Assembly: GCF_001885215.1 (NCBI RefSeq)
Contig: NZ_CP018091.1
Coordinates: 1,612,001 to 1,676,000, forward strand
Reading direction: 5' to 3'
DNA from: Synechococcus sp. SynAce01
GTDB taxonomy: Bacteria > Cyanobacteriota > Cyanobacteriia > PCC-6307 > Cyanobiaceae
Length of the DNA stretch: 64,000 bases
Below are positions 25,452 to 34,043 of the stretch, piece after piece. The stretch's first letter is position 1; every line of letters begins with the position of its first letter. The notes under the pieces were generated by a model that worked only from the letters and a program-made list of their open reading frames with translations, did no database searches and had not been told where the DNA came from. The position numbers were made by a program, and so were the translations under genes.

Positions 25452-27422
25452 ATGCTGTTCGTTCTCCCGGCTGACCTCACCCCCCTCTGGCTCTCCCTGC
25501 GCAGCGCCACGCTCGCGGTTCTGCTGGTCGCTCCGCTCGGGGTGCTGGCGGCCCGCCGGGTGCAGCGCTGGCGCGGTTTGCGCCGCAGCCTGGCCGATTT
25601 GGTCCTGCTGGCGCCGTTGGTGTTGCCGCCCACGGTGCTGGGGTTCGTCTTGTTGCAACTGCTGGGAGGCCAGGGGCCGATCGGGATGCTGCTGGAATCG
25701 CTGGGGGTTTCGCTCGTGTTCAGCTGGCCCGCCACGGTGCTCAGCTCTGCCGTGGTGAGCTTCCCGCTGATGTACCGGGCGGCACTGGCGGCCTTCGAGC
25801 AGATCGATCCCTCCCTGCCAGAGGTGGCCCGCAGCCTCGGTGCCGATGAAAGCCAGGTGCTGTGCCGGATCCTGCTGCCGCTGGCGCTGCCGGGCCTGGT
25901 GGCCGGGGTAAGCCTCAGCTTTGCCCGGGCGCTGGGGGAGTTCGGCACCACCTTGATGCTGGCGGGCAACATCCCGGGCCGCACCCAGACCCTGCCGCTG
26001 GCGATTTTTGCTGCTGTGGATGCCGGCGATATCGGCGGGGCCTGGCGGCTGACGGCCCTGGTGCTGCTGCTCAACGCCTGCAGCCTGTTGCTGCTGGAGC
26101 GGCTTGTGGCCCCTGCTGCCAGCCGCAGGCAGGCGCCGGATACACGGAACCCTGCTGATTTCGGCGAAGCCGCTGTGGAGACGGGAATCTCCCTGGTCCA
26201 CACGGTCGCCGAAGGGCCCCCGCCCGCCCAGGGCCCCTTCCAGCTGGAGGTGCGGCTGCTGCGCCCCTTGGGTGGCTTTCCCCTGCGGATCGCCTTTGGC
26301 AGCCACTGCCGCCGGCTTGCGGTGCTGGGGGCTTCGGGGGCGGGCAAGAGCCAGTTGCTGCGCTGCCTGGCGGGCCTGGAGCGTCCCGCCAGCGGGCGGA
26401 TCGCCCTCAATGGCCGCACGCTGTTCGATGCGGAGGGCGGCATCGACCTGCCGTTGCGCCGGCGGCGGATCGGCCTGGTGCCGCAGCACTACGCCCTCTT
26501 CCCCCATCTGACCGTGGCCGCCAACGTGAGCTTTTCGCTGGCGTCCCTGCCCCGGGCTGAGCGGGGCAGGCGGGTGGGGCTGCAGCTGGAGCATCTGGGC
26601 CTGTCAGCCCTTGCGGAGCGCTATCCCGCCCAGCTCTCCGGAGGCCAGCAGCAGCGGGTGGCCCTGGCCCGGGCCCTGGCGAGTGAACCTGAGCTGTTGT
26701 TGCTCGATGAGCCCTTCGCCGCCCAGGATGCCTATCTGCGGCCCCAGTTGCAGCAACAGCTCGCCGACGTGCTTGCGGCCACCGGCGTGCCAGCCCTGCT
26801 GGTGACCCACGACCTGGAGGAGGCCTACCGGCTCAGCGATGAGTTGCTGGTGATCGATCACGGCCGGGTGCTGGCCCAGGGCCAGCCGCAGCAGGTGTTT
26901 GAGCAGCCCAGTGAGCTGGCGGTGGCGCGGTTGAGCGGCTGCAAGAACCTCTCACGCCTGCGGCCGCTGGCGGGGGGGCGGCTGAGCGCGCTCGATTGGG
27001 GGCTGGATCTGCCCCCTGGCCTGGAGAGCAGGGCAGGCTTCTCCCATGTGGGCATCCGCGCCACCCACCTGCGGCTCGAAGCCACGCCAGCGCCCCAAGA
27101 AGTCCTGCCACCTGATCCGGGGCCGAATCAGTTCCTGAATCAAAGATTGGATCAGAGATTGAATCAAGAGTTGAATCAGTGGCCGGTCTGGCTGTTGAAG
27201 GCCAGCGAGGGGCCTTTCCAGGTGAGCGCCTACGTGGTGCTCGAGGCCAGCCATGGTCTGCCGGGTGGGGATGAAGGGGCGGCTCCGGCGGCGCTTCATG
27301 TGAAGCTGACGCGTGCCCAGTGGCTGGAGCTGCGCGAGCAGCCCCAGCCCTGGTGGCTCACCATGCCGATCGAGCGGCTGCTGCTGCTGCGCCAGAGCCA
27401 GCCGCTTCCTGCTGGGGCCTGA
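25452..27422 (+). CDS. modBC: fused molybdate permease-ATPase (ModB-ModC)
   Basis: 656 residues. Residues 1-~235 are a ModB permease with several spans and the EAA loop ([29 protein letters not shown]). Residues ~255-510 are an ABC ATPase: Walker A GASGAGKS near 292, Q-loop [12 protein letters not shown], signature LSGGQQQR near 395, Walker [14 protein letters not shown]-loop [10 protein letters not shown]. The C-terminal ~140 residues form a TOBE-like regulatory part containing a 12-bp/4-residue repeat. Fusing both parts ties permease and ATPase at equal copy. Its stop abuts the convergent pstS stop. Confidence 0.93.
   Translation: MLFVLPADLTPLWLSLRSATLAVLLVAPLGVLAARRVQRWRGLRRSLADLVLLAPLVLPPTVLGFVLLQLLGGQGPIGMLLESLGVSLVFSWPATVLSSAVVSFPLMYRAALAAFEQIDPSLPEVARSLGADESQVLCRILLPLALPGLVAGVSLSFARALGEFGTTLMLAGNIPGRTQTLPLAIFAAVDAGDIGGAWRLTALVLLLNACSLLLLERLVAPAASRRQAPDTRNPADFGEAAVETGISLVHTVAEGPPPAQGPFQLEVRLLRPLGGFPLRIAFGSHCRRLAVLGASGAGKSQLLRCLAGLERPASGRIALNGRTLFDAEGGIDLPLRRRRIGLVPQHYALFPHLTVAANVSFSLASLPRAERGRRVGLQLEHLGLSALAERYPAQLSGGQQQRVALARALASEPELLLLDEPFAAQDAYLRPQLQQQLADVLAATGVPALLVTHDLEEAYRLSDELLVIDHGRVLAQGQPQQVFEQPSELAVARLSGCKNLSRLRPLAGGRLSALDWGLDLPPGLESRAGFSHVGIRATHLRLEATPAPQEVLPPDPGPNQFLNQRLDQRLNQELNQWPVWLLKASEGPFQVSAYVVLEASHGLPGGDEGAAPAALHVKLTRAQWLELREQPQPWWLTMPIERLLLLRQSQPLPAGA
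27132..27179. repeat. 12-bp tandem repeat, 4 imperfect copies
   Basis: Units at 27132, 27144, 27156 and 27168 share TGAATCA-type cores. They encode the tetrapeptide series [15 protein letters not shown] inside the modBC C-terminal domain. Confidence 0.85.
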
Positions 27423-28454
27423 TCAGTTCTTGATCTTGGCCACCTCGGCCTTGGCCCGCTCCAGCACGTCGCCCTTGAGGGGCACGTAGCCCAGCTCCGC
27501 CGCCATCTGCTGTGGTCCTTCTTGCAACGACCAGTTGAGGAAGGCGCGCACCGCATCGGCCTTGGCTTCTCCGCCGTTTTCGTAGGCGAGGATCCAGGTG
27601 AAGGCGACGATCGGGAAGCTTTCGGCACCGGGAGGATTGCATTCTTCACCGCCGAGGCGCTCATCGAGGGTGACGCCGTTGAGGCCCGCCGCTCCGCTCT
27701 CCGCAGTGGCCAGCACGAACTGCCCCTCCTTGTTCTCCAACGCCGCCGGCAGGATCACGCCACGCACGAAGGCCTGGTTGACGTAGCCGATCGAACCGGG
27801 GGTGTTCTGGATCAGGCCAGCCACGCCTTCATTGCCTTTGGCGCCAACGCCGACCGGCCAGTCCACCGCCTTGCCCCGCCCCACTTTCTCTTCCCACTCC
27901 GGCGAGAAGCAGCTCAGGGAGTTGGTGAAGGCATAGGTGGTGCCGGAGCCATCGGAGCGGTGGGCCACGGTGATCGGCTTGCTGGGGCAGCCCAGCGCAC
28001 TCCAGTTGGTGATCTTGCCCAGGAAGATATCGGCGAGCTGGGCCTGCGTGAGCTTGAGATTCGGGCAGTCGGGGTTGTTGTAGGCGGGAGTGACGGTGCC
28101 GCCCAGCATCGGAATCTGCAGAGCGCCCCGTTCACCGGCGGCGCCAGAGGTGAAATCTTCGCCCTTGAGTTGCTCGTCGGTGGCGCCGAAATCGACGGTG
28201 CCGGCGATGAATTGCCGGACTCCGGCGCCCGAGCCCACCGACTGATAACTGACCTGATTGCCGGTTTCCTTGGCGTAATCGGCAGACCAGCGTTGGTAGG
28301 CCGCGCTCGGGAAACTGGCGCCGGCTCCACTGATTGAGGGAAGCTTGGCGGCCGATTGGCCGCAGGCACTAATCGTGGCACCCAGGGCAAGCAGAGCGAC
28401 TGGAAGCAGGGCCCGGCGCTGGGGGCTTTGTTTCAACTGCTGATTGTTGGACAC
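27423..28454 (-). CDS. pstS: phosphate ABC transporter substrate-binding lipoprotein
   Basis: 343 residues from GTG at 28454. Lipobox ATISAC places Cys31 as the lipidated residue. PstS motifs: SGAGASFPSAAYQRW, VSYQSVGSGAGVRQFIAGTVDFGATDE, VAHRSDGSGTTYAFTN and NTPGSIGYVNQAFVRG. It is a close paralogue of sphX at 17.3 kb but membrane-anchored. pstCAB is not in this window. A weak Pho-box-like sequence lies upstream. Convergent with modBC, stop to stop. Confidence 0.94.
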   Translation of the reverse strand: MSNNQQLKQSPQRRALLPVALLALGATISACGQSAAKLPSISGAGASFPSAAYQRWSADYAKETGNQVSYQSVGSGAGVRQFIAGTVDFGATDEQLKGEDFTSGAAGERGALQIPMLGGTVTPAYNNPDCPNLKLTQAQLADIFLGKITNWSALGCPSKPITVAHRSDGSGTTYAFTNSLSCFSPEWEEKVGRGKAVDWPVGVGAKGNEGVAGLIQNTPGSIGYVNQAFVRGVILPAALENKEGQFVLATAESGAAGLNGVTLDERLGGEECNPPGAESFPIVAFTWILAYENGGEAKADAVRAFLNWSLQEGPQQMAAELGYVPLKGDVLERAKAEVAKIKN

Positions 28455-28502
28455 GTTGGACTATTCGCGGCGCCCTATCCCTAGCCGAGATTGCTGCCAT
28501 TT

Positions 28503-28521
28503 TCGTTATGCAGGCGTTAAG
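28503..28521 (-). promoter_or_regulatory. possible two-repeat Pho box upstream of pstS
   Basis: Read on the minus strand, CTTAACGC (28514-28521) is followed 11 bp later by CATAACGA (28503-28510). The third repeat position does not match, and no good -10 is evident. It is weaker than the box at 17198. Confidence 0.45.
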
Positions 28522-28626
28522 GGGGCGCAGCCTCTGCGTGGCCATTCTCAAGCGCGGGTTCTCACCTCCCGGTTGCCAGCTCGTAAGCTGAGTCGACCTT
28601 GATCGGGGAGGCGCAGCATCCAGGCG

Positions 28627-29661
28627 ATGACACAAGCTCCGGCCTTGACGCCTGTTCAGTGCGCCCCCACAACCCGCCAGGCCGAGCTGCCCCGTTCGGT
28701 ACCGCGCGAATTCCTCGGCCCACCGGCGGCTTGGAACCCAACTGTGGGCCTTTTTTTGGCCGGCTATGGACTCGCCGGGTTGACGATCTGGGGCTGGTTC
28801 GTGGGCCACTGGCCCCTGGCCGTACTGCTGGCCCTGGGCTTCCTGGCCCTGCATCTCGAGGGCACCGTCATCCATGACGCCTGCCACAACGCCGCCCACC
28901 CCAGCCGCTTCTGGAATGCGCTGATGGGGCACGGCGCTGCCATCCTGCTGGGCTTCAGCTTTCCTGTCTTCACCCGGGTGCATCTGCAGCACCATGCCCA
29001 TGTCAACGATCCGAAGCGCGATCCCGATCACATCGTTTCCACCTTCGGGCCGCTCTGGCTGATCGCACCCCGGTTCTTCTATCACGAGGTTTTTTTCTTT
29101 CGCCATCGCCTCTGGCGACGCTGGGAGCTGCTGGAGTGGGGGCTGGCCAGGGGCTTGTTCGTGGCGATCGTGCTGGCGGCCGTTAAGCACGATTTTCTGC
29201 CTTTCATCTTCAACTGTTGGTTTGCTCCAGCCCTGATGGTGGGGGTCACCTTGGGCCTGTTCTTTGATTACCTCCCCCACCGTCCATTCCTGTCAAGAAG
29301 CCGTTGGCACAACGCGCGGGTCTACCCCAGCCGCTTGATGAATTGGCTGATCATGGGGCAGAACTACCATCTCGTGCACCATCTCTGGCCCTCGATTCCC
29401 TGGTTTCAGTATCAACGGGCCTATCTGGCAACCAAACCATTACTGGAAGCCAAAGGCTCACCCCAGCGTCTGGGATTGTTTGAAACGCGCCACGATGGAA
29501 TTAATTTTCTCTACGACATCTTTCTGGGAATCCGCAGCCACAAGCGTGGCCGTAGTCGGCTGCGTCCGATTGCGGCATTGATGCCCACGGCACGAACCCG
29601 GCGTCACGTGCTCAACCTCCTGCATCGCACGGCCGTTACGCCGGCGCCCCGTTCGTCTTGA
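28627..29661 (+). CDS. crtR: beta-carotene hydroxylase (CrtR type)
   Basis: 344 residues; a membrane di-iron hydroxylase of the fatty-acid-desaturase superfamily that makes zeaxanthin from beta-carotene. Histidine clusters: [23 protein letters not shown] and [17 protein letters not shown]. Hydrophobic spans lie at roughly 40-85 and 180-215. It fits CrtR rather than a fatty-acid desaturase because of the short HDACHN box and the LPHRPF motif. It overlaps convergent gatC by 26 bp. Confidence 0.9.
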   Translation: MTQAPALTPVQCAPTTRQAELPRSVPREFLGPPAAWNPTVGLFLAGYGLAGLTIWGWFVGHWPLAVLLALGFLALHLEGTVIHDACHNAAHPSRFWNALMGHGAAILLGFSFPVFTRVHLQHHAHVNDPKRDPDHIVSTFGPLWLIAPRFFYHEVFFFRHRLWRRWELLEWGLARGLFVAIVLAAVKHDFLPFIFNCWFAPALMVGVTLGLFFDYLPHRPFLSRSRWHNARVYPSRLMNWLIMGQNYHLVHHLWPSIPWFQYQRAYLATKPLLEAKGSPQRLGLFETRHDGINFLYDIFLGIRSHKRGRSRLRPIAALMPTARTRRHVLNLLHRTAVTPAPRSS

Positions 29662-29956
29662 TCGTTTCGGCCATGATCTGGGGAACACGGATGAAGTCTC
29701 CTTGCCTCTGGGGGGCCAGCTCCAGGAGCTCCTCTCGCACCGGGGTTGGGTCTACCTGATCGCTGCGGGTCACGTTCACCACTTCCACGGCCCGGGTGGT
29801 GGGGGGAACCCCGGTGGTGTCCACCTGCTCGAGATGTCCCACGTAGTCGAGGATTCGCTCCAGCTGGCTGGTGTAGGTGGTGATCGTGTCTTCGGCGAGG
29901 TCCAGCCGGGCCAACACAGCCACCTTGCGCACGTCATCCGCTGTGATCCTGCCCAT
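29636..29956 (-). CDS. gatC: Asp/Glu-tRNA amidotransferase subunit C
   Basis: 106 residues beginning [23 protein letters not shown], the standard GatC start; continues [32 protein letters not shown] and ends with FIRVPQIM. GatC wraps GatA and GatB in the transamidation complex that makes Gln-tRNA-Gln and/or Asn-tRNA-Asn. gatA and gatB are not adjacent, as usual in cyanobacteria. Confidence 0.93.
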   Translation of the reverse strand: MGRITADDVRKVAVLARLDLAEDTITTYTSQLERILDYVGHLEQVDTTGVPPTTRAVEVVNVTRSDQVDPTPVREELLELAPQRQGDFIRVPQIMAETIKTNGAPA

Positions 29957-30036
29957 CGCCGTGATCTCCCTGAATGGGGCTGAACCTAGCGGCAGGGCGG
30001 CGGCAGGGCGGCAGGATCAACCTGAGGTCGCGCCCC

Positions 30037-30870
30037 TTACCCCGAGGCGATGTCTTCGCTCAGGAAGGCTTCGAGATCCTTGGCCAGGGCGCTGGCGGCC
30101 TGCTCCAGGAACAGGGCGCCGTGGGCGGCGCTGGCCAGGTAGGGGTCAGAGCCCATGCGTCCATCGGGATGGCGCCGCCGGAAATCCTCCGGCCCATGGA
30201 TTGGCCCGGCCGCAGCAGGCTCTGGCAGCGGCCGCTGCTTGGCGACCAGGCTCGGTTCGAGATGGAGGGTGAGGGCAATTTCACTCGGGGTGGCGTGGTG
30301 GCCCTCCCGATCGCCATACAGCTCCCTGGCCTGCCGCATCACCGGTCCGGCCAGAAACCAGTTAGCCAGCTTGCAGCGCAGCCCTGGAGCCGCGGCCAGA
30401 CCCCGTGCCGCGGCCGTGCCGTAGGCCTCGGCGAACGCCGCCCGGCAGGTGGCGATGTTGCCGCCGTGGCCGTTGATCACGAAGATCCGCTCAAAGCCAT
30501 GCCGGGCCAGGGAGAGCACCACGTCATGGAGCACCGCGAGCAGCGTGGTGGGCTGAAGGCTGATCGTGCCGGCAAAACCGAGGTGGTGCTCCGCCATGCC
30601 GAAGGGTTGGGGTGGTGTCACCAGCACACCGGTGCGGCGCCCCACCTCCAGGGCGACGGCATCGGCGGTCAGGGCATCGGTGCCGATCGCTCCGGTGGGG
30701 CCGTGCTGCTCGGTGGAGCCCAGGGGCACGATCACGGCTTTGCAGGTCGTGAGATAACTCTCCACCTCAGGCCAGCTGCGCAGCTGCAGCCGGATGGCCT
30801 CCACATGCTCCACCGGACCTGGGCAACCCTGGGCTGTGGTCATGGCGGCGTCAGGAATGGTTCGTTGCAT
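30037..30870 (-). CDS. creatininase-family amidohydrolase
   Basis: 277 residues from ATG at 30870 (ATG at 30843 is equally possible). Metal-binding motifs of the family: VIVPLGSTEQHGP, IGTDALTADAVA, FGMAEHHLGFAGTISL, VINGHGGN and YGDREGHHATPSEIAL. Relatives include creatininase, MftE and FAPy deformylase; a cyanobacterial substrate is not established. Divergent from the DUF6679 gene with 62 bp between them. The 80 bp to gatC hold nothing recognisable. Confidence 0.87.
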   Translation of the reverse strand: MQRTIPDAAMTTAQGCPGPVEHVEAIRLQLRSWPEVESYLTTCKAVIVPLGSTEQHGPTGAIGTDALTADAVALEVGRRTGVLVTPPQPFGMAEHHLGFAGTISLQPTTLLAVLHDVVLSLARHGFERIFVINGHGGNIATCRAAFAEAYGTAAARGLAAAPGLRCKLANWFLAGPVMRQARELYGDREGHHATPSEIALTLHLEPSLVAKQRPLPEPAAAGPIHGPEDFRRRHPDGRMGSDPYLASAAHGALFLEQAASALAKDLEAFLSEDIASG

Positions 30871-30932
30871 CTTCCCTAGGATTGGGGCGGTCCGGGGTCG
30901 ATCCGGGCGGGCCTGCAGCCGAGGACGTCGGA

Positions 30933-31226
30933 ATGCTTGTACGCAAGCTGGATCAGTTCCGCAAAGAGAAACGCCCGATCTGGGTGTTCTTGCGCGATCA
31001 ACAGCGCTGGATCGAGCAAGCACTCGTCGTGGAGATCGAAGGGGACTTGGTCACCTTCCGCTATGACGCCGAGGAAGACGATGAATCGCACAGCTGGGAG
31101 GAGAGCGTCCGCCTGCGATCCATTGGTGCGGTCAGCACCCGGCTGGCCTTCTTCAACCGCAGCACCCAGGCCGACGAACTGGCCACCGCCGACGACTGCC
31201 CGGAATCCGAGCAGTTGCGCCATTAG
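30933..31226 (+). CDS. conserved cyanobacterial protein, DUF6679-like
   Basis: 97 residues from ATG at 30933 (MLVRKLDQFRKEKRPIWVFLRDQQRWIEQALVVEI). An all-beta, SH3/Sm-like look (GDLVTFRYDAEEDDESHSWEESVRLRSIGAV) suggests a small nucleic-acid or protein-interaction module. I recall this family from nearly all cyanobacteria; the DUF number is from memory. No signal peptide. Role unknown. Confidence 0.7.
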   Translation: MLVRKLDQFRKEKRPIWVFLRDQQRWIEQALVVEIEGDLVTFRYDAEEDDESHSWEESVRLRSIGAVSTRLAFFNRSTQADELATADDCPESEQLRH

Positions 31227-31289
31227 GAGCAGCTATGGATTCAGTTGCGGTTTCTGAGAGGGCGTTGGCGTGGCTCAGTGGGCGATGGC

Positions 31290-31433
31290 TCAGTGGGCGG
31301 TGCCGTTGCCGTCGTAGGCGTCGGTGTCGTAGTAGCCGCCACGGGTAGCGAAATAAAGCGTGGTCAGGCAGAACAAACCGCTTCCCAGCAGCAACACAGT
31401 GCCGAGGTTGAAGCTGGAAAGAGCGCTGGACAT
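31290..31433 (-). CDS. 47-residue conserved single-span membrane protein
   Basis: ATG at 31433 to TGA at 31290-31292. One membrane span near the N-terminus (LGTVLLLGSGLFCLTTLYF), then a conserved-looking polar tail RGGYYDTDAYDGNGTAH. The Tyr/Asp-rich tail after a short helix resembles small picocyanobacterial membrane proteins annotated as conserved hypothetical, and it has the size of low-molecular-mass photosynthetic subunits. Function unknown. It is divergent from pyrB. Confidence 0.7.
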   Translation of the reverse strand: MSSALSSFNLGTVLLLGSGLFCLTTLYFATRGGYYDTDAYDGNGTAH

Positions 31434-31531
31434 GGGAATGCTTGCTCAAAAGTCGTTAGGGCCAGGCTAGGTCGCCGCCGCATTCGAGCGGGAGATCGTC
31501 AATTGCCCGTCCAGTCGCTCTTACGTTGGCC

Positions 31532-32593
31532 ATGGATCATGGCTTGGCCCCCTGCGTGAATGTGGTGATCGAGCGCTGGAGTCACCGGCACGTTCTGGAT
31601 CTGGCCGCCTTTTCCCAGGCCGATTACACCACGGTGCTGGAGCTGGCCCAACGCTTTCGATCCCTGCCGACCAGTGGTCCCCGCCGCTTGCCGGCCCTGC
31701 AGGGCAAGCTTGTCACCAGCCTCTTCTTTGAACCGAGTACCCGGACCCGCAGCAGTTTCGAGCTGGCTGCCCGGCGGCTTTCGGCCGATGTCCAGAGCTT
31801 CTCGCCCGGCTCCAGTTCCCTCTCCAAGGGCGAGAGCCTGCTCGATACGGCCCGCACCTACGTGGCGATGGGAGCTGATGTGCTGGTGGTGCGCCACCGC
31901 TGCGCCGGTGTTCCCGAAAACCTGGCGCGCCAACTTGATCGCAGCGGTGAGCGGGTGGCGGTGCTCAATGGGGGCGATGGCTTGCACAGCCACCCGAGCC
32001 AGGGATTGCTCGATCTGTTCACCCTGGCGCGTCAGTTCGCGCCTGAGGCCCCCACGCCGCAGGCCCTGGCCGGCAAGCGGATCGCGATCATCGGTGATGT
32101 GCTCCACTCGCGGGTGGCCCGCTCCAATCTCTGGGCTCTGAGCGCCTGCGGTGCCGATGTGGTGTTGTGTGGCCCGCCCACCCTCCTGCCTGATTGCTTT
32201 GCTGATTTCGTGGCGGCGCCCCCACCTGGCCAGCGCCACGATCCGGTGCTGAAGCGAGGAGCCATCAGCGTGGTGCGCAGCCTCGAGGAGGCCCTGCCAG
32301 GGGCTGATGCGGTGATGGCCCTGCGGCTGCAGAAGGAGCGGATGCGTGAAAACCTGCTCACCAGCCTGGAGAGTTATCACCGCCGCTACGGACTCAGCCA
32401 CCGGCGCCTGGCTCTCTGCGGCCAGGGCGTGCCAGTGCTCCACCCCGGGCCGGTGAACCGTGGGGTGGAAATGAGCGGGGAGTTGCTCGATGACTCAGCT
32501 TTTTCTCTGGTGGACGAGCAGGTACGCAACGGCATTCCGATCCGCATGGCCCTGCTCTATCTGATGGCAGCAGCGGAAGTCCCCCTCCCCTGA
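31532..32593 (+). CDS. pyrB: aspartate carbamoyltransferase catalytic subunit
   Basis: 353 residues from ATG at 31532; second step of pyrimidine synthesis. Carbamoyl-phosphate motif [57 protein letters not shown] and [12 protein letters not shown] are all present. No pyrI partner is visible, as expected in cyanobacteria. Ends 15 bp before the convergent ycf20 stop. Confidence 0.95.
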   Translation: MDHGLAPCVNVVIERWSHRHVLDLAAFSQADYTTVLELAQRFRSLPTSGPRRLPALQGKLVTSLFFEPSTRTRSSFELAARRLSADVQSFSPGSSSLSKGESLLDTARTYVAMGADVLVVRHRCAGVPENLARQLDRSGERVAVLNGGDGLHSHPSQGLLDLFTLARQFAPEAPTPQALAGKRIAIIGDVLHSRVARSNLWALSACGADVVLCGPPTLLPDCFADFVAAPPPGQRHDPVLKRGAISVVRSLEEALPGADAVMALRLQKERMRENLLTSLESYHRRYGLSHRRLALCGQGVPVLHPGPVNRGVEMSGELLDDSAFSLVDEQVRNGIPIRMALLYLMAAAEVPLP

Positions 32594-32608
32594 GCTCTCC
32601 GTGCTGGC

Positions 32609-32947
32609 TCAGAGCAGTTTGAAACCTTCCATCAGCAGCCCGTAGAGCCAGCCAACCCTGGCGGCATCGATGAGTTGGAGGTTGAGTTTGTCGCCGGCTT
32701 GCTGTTGCAGCCGCCGCCGGGAGCGCACGCTCACTTCGATTGGCACGACACAGGCCAGGGCCGCCAGCGGATCGAGGTAGTTGACGGCACCGGTGAGCAT
32801 GCCAATCGCGCCACCGAAGAAAAAACCACCCAACAGCAGGATCAGCTGCAGCGAGAAGCGGCGCCACGGGTTGGCGGCCCAGGTCTGCAGCCGCTGGCTG
32901 AACAGCCCCACCTGGCGATGCAGGCGCGTTTGCTGGTAACGGCTCAC
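32609..32947 (-). CDS. ycf20: Ycf20 / DUF565 family membrane protein
   Basis: 112 residues from GTG at 32947 (SRYQQTRLHRQVGLFSQRLQ). A hydrophobic pair of spans (FSLQLILLLGGFFFGGAIGMLTGAVNYLDPLAALACVVPIEV) and the ending RRRLQQQAGDKLNLQLIDAARVGWLYGLLMEGFKLL match Ycf20, a cyanobacterial/plastid protein linked to non-photochemical quenching in algae. Upstream in-frame sequence to 33055 is not family-like. Third gene in a minus-strand run after the PCP-reductase-like and 66-residue genes. Confidence 0.85.
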   Translation of the reverse strand: MSRYQQTRLHRQVGLFSQRLQTWAANPWRRFSLQLILLLGGFFFGGAIGMLTGAVNYLDPLAALACVVPIEVSVRSRRRLQQQAGDKLNLQLIDAARVGWLYGLLMEGFKLL

Positions 32948-33126
32948 GGCATGGGGGGGCAGGCCTTCTGGTTGGCGATCCCCATCACCCGACCCAGCAA
33001 CCTGCCGAACCTTGTTTACACCATTTCTGGAGTGACGCCATGGCCCTGGCGCCATCCATAGGTGATTTCAATCAAAACCTGCCCGCGACCAATCTTTGAC
33101 AGCCGGGACTCAGCAAGAGACCCGGT

Positions 33127-33327
33127 TCAGCTGTCGCTTTCCTTGCTCTTGCGGGAGCCCTTGCCCTCAAGGAGTTCGAGCAGGGCTTCCATCTGGGCCA
33201 TCACGCCGCGGACTTCGCCAGCTTCAGGCAGCAAACCGTCCTCCATGACGCCTTGGTGCATCTCGCGCAACTCCTGGCGGATGTAGCGAAGGTGACTCAC
33301 CACCTGTTCTCGCTTTGATTGCGACAT
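33127..33327 (-). CDS. small conserved hypothetical protein (intact copy)
   Basis: 66 residues, helical and charged: MSQSKREQVVSHLRYIRQEL, then REMHQGVMEDGLLPEAGEVR, then MAQMEALLELLEGKG with a Lys/Ser tail. Amphipathic helices suggest a coiled-coil or dimeric small protein. A decayed copy lies at 38420-38581 near ftsH, showing the gene was duplicated once. No family recognised. Confidence 0.65.
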   Translation of the reverse strand: MSQSKREQVVSHLRYIRQELREMHQGVMEDGLLPEAGEVRGVMAQMEALLELLEGKGSRKSKESDS

Positions 33328-33411
33328 GGAGCAGGCGTCTGATGGCTCACTCCCTTTTACCCGATCGCCGGTTCAGCAGCCATTCTGCCGATGCGCAAGA
33401 AGCCGCTGGTC

Positions 33412-33567
33412 TTATCCGAATTTGGCTTTGGCCTGCTCGTAAAAGTCGAGATCGATGCTGGATCGCTTTGATTCCGCCGCCATCGCTTCGATCTTGCGTC
33501 GCACCGCCGGCCGCACAAAAAAAGGTACTTCTTTGAGTTTTGCTTCTGCTGCTGGCGTCCAATCCAT
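33412..33567 (-). CDS. stand-alone PCP-reductase C-terminal-like domain protein
   Basis: 51 residues, ATG at 33567 to TAA. The sequence begins MDWTPAAEAKLKEVPFFVRP, continues AVRRKIEAMAAESKRSSIDL and ends DFYEQAKAKFG. It is essentially the whole PCP_red domain (C-terminus of the light-independent protochlorophyllide reductase B subunit: W(T/D)xEAxxxLxxVPFFVRxxVRxxIE...). Stand-alone forms occur in cyanobacteria; their role is unknown, possibly linked to chlorophyll metabolism. It precedes the 66-residue gene and ycf20 on the same strand. Confidence 0.8.
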   Translation of the reverse strand: MDWTPAAEAKLKEVPFFVRPAVRRKIEAMAAESKRSSIDLDFYEQAKAKFG

Positions 33568-33568
33568 C

Positions 33569-33608
33569 AATCCAGTTGCGAAATTGAGAATCCAGTTGCG
33601 AAGTGGAG
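33569..33608. repeat. 20-bp tandem duplication covering the tRNA-Ala 3' flank
   Basis: ATCCAGTTGCGAAATTGAGA (33569-33588) is followed directly by a copy differing at two bases (33589-33608). The second copy includes the last bases of tRNA-Ala. Confidence 0.85.
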
Positions 33609-33676
33609 AATAGGGGACTCGAACCCCTGACCTCTGCGGTGCGATCGCAGCGCTCTACCAGCTGAGCTAAATCCCC
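33604..33676 (-). tRNA. tRNA-Ala (anticodon CGC)
   Basis: 73 nt. Acceptor GGGGATT pairs with ATTCTCC, with the alanine-identity G3-U70 wobble and one U-U mismatch at pair 6. D-arm GCTCAGCTGGTAGAGC, anticodon stem-loop CTGCG-ATCGCAC-CGCAG (anticodon CGC), T-arm AGGGGTTCGAGTCCCCT. CCA not encoded. Confidence 0.95.
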
Positions 33677-33788
33677 CTGGCTGGAAAGCTATCACCGTTG
33701 CCCAGGCGGCCGTTCGATCTTCCGATGCGATGGAATAAGAGCTCGTTCCTCGTTCATCACCTTGGGCGAGTCCACCGCACCCGACTCC

Positions 33789-34043
33789 ATGCCTTCCGAC
33801 TCCACGCTTCCCGACTCCCAGGCGGGCCAACCATCGTCTGAGTCGATCACCCTGGAGCGGCTGGCGGCCTTCGATGAGGCTGCCACCGCCGAGCTGGCTC
33901 AGCGGCTCGATGACGATGACTATCCATCCCCGTTTGCTGGCCTGCAGGACTGGCATCTGATGAGGGCGCTGGCGATTCACCGGCCCGAACTGGCCCGCCC
34001 CTACGTCCACCTGGTCGACCAGGAACCCTTTGATGAGGAGTAA
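33789..34043 (+). CDS. DUF2555 family protein
   Basis: 84 residues from ATG at 33789 (TTG at 33762 is open too). After a Ser/Asp/Pro-rich leader containing a short repeat (PDSMPSDSTLPDSQ), the conserved part reads AELAQRLDDDDYPSPFAGLQDWHLMRALAIHRPELARPYVHLVD, the signature of the cyanobacterial DUF2555 family, function unknown. Its end overlaps the coaBC start by 11 bp, indicating coupling. Confidence 0.8.
   Translation: MPSDSTLPDSQAGQPSSESITLERLAAFDEAATAELAQRLDDDDYPSPFAGLQDWHLMRALAIHRPELARPYVHLVDQEPFDEE

Noticed and set aside
25368-26594. A 408-codon minus-strand frame
   Set aside because: Antisense to modB/modC; Gln/His/Arg-rich translation without domains.
33347-33562. A 71-codon minus-strand frame
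   Set aside because: It overlaps the 51-residue PCP_red gene in another frame; the shorter frame has the recognisable domain.
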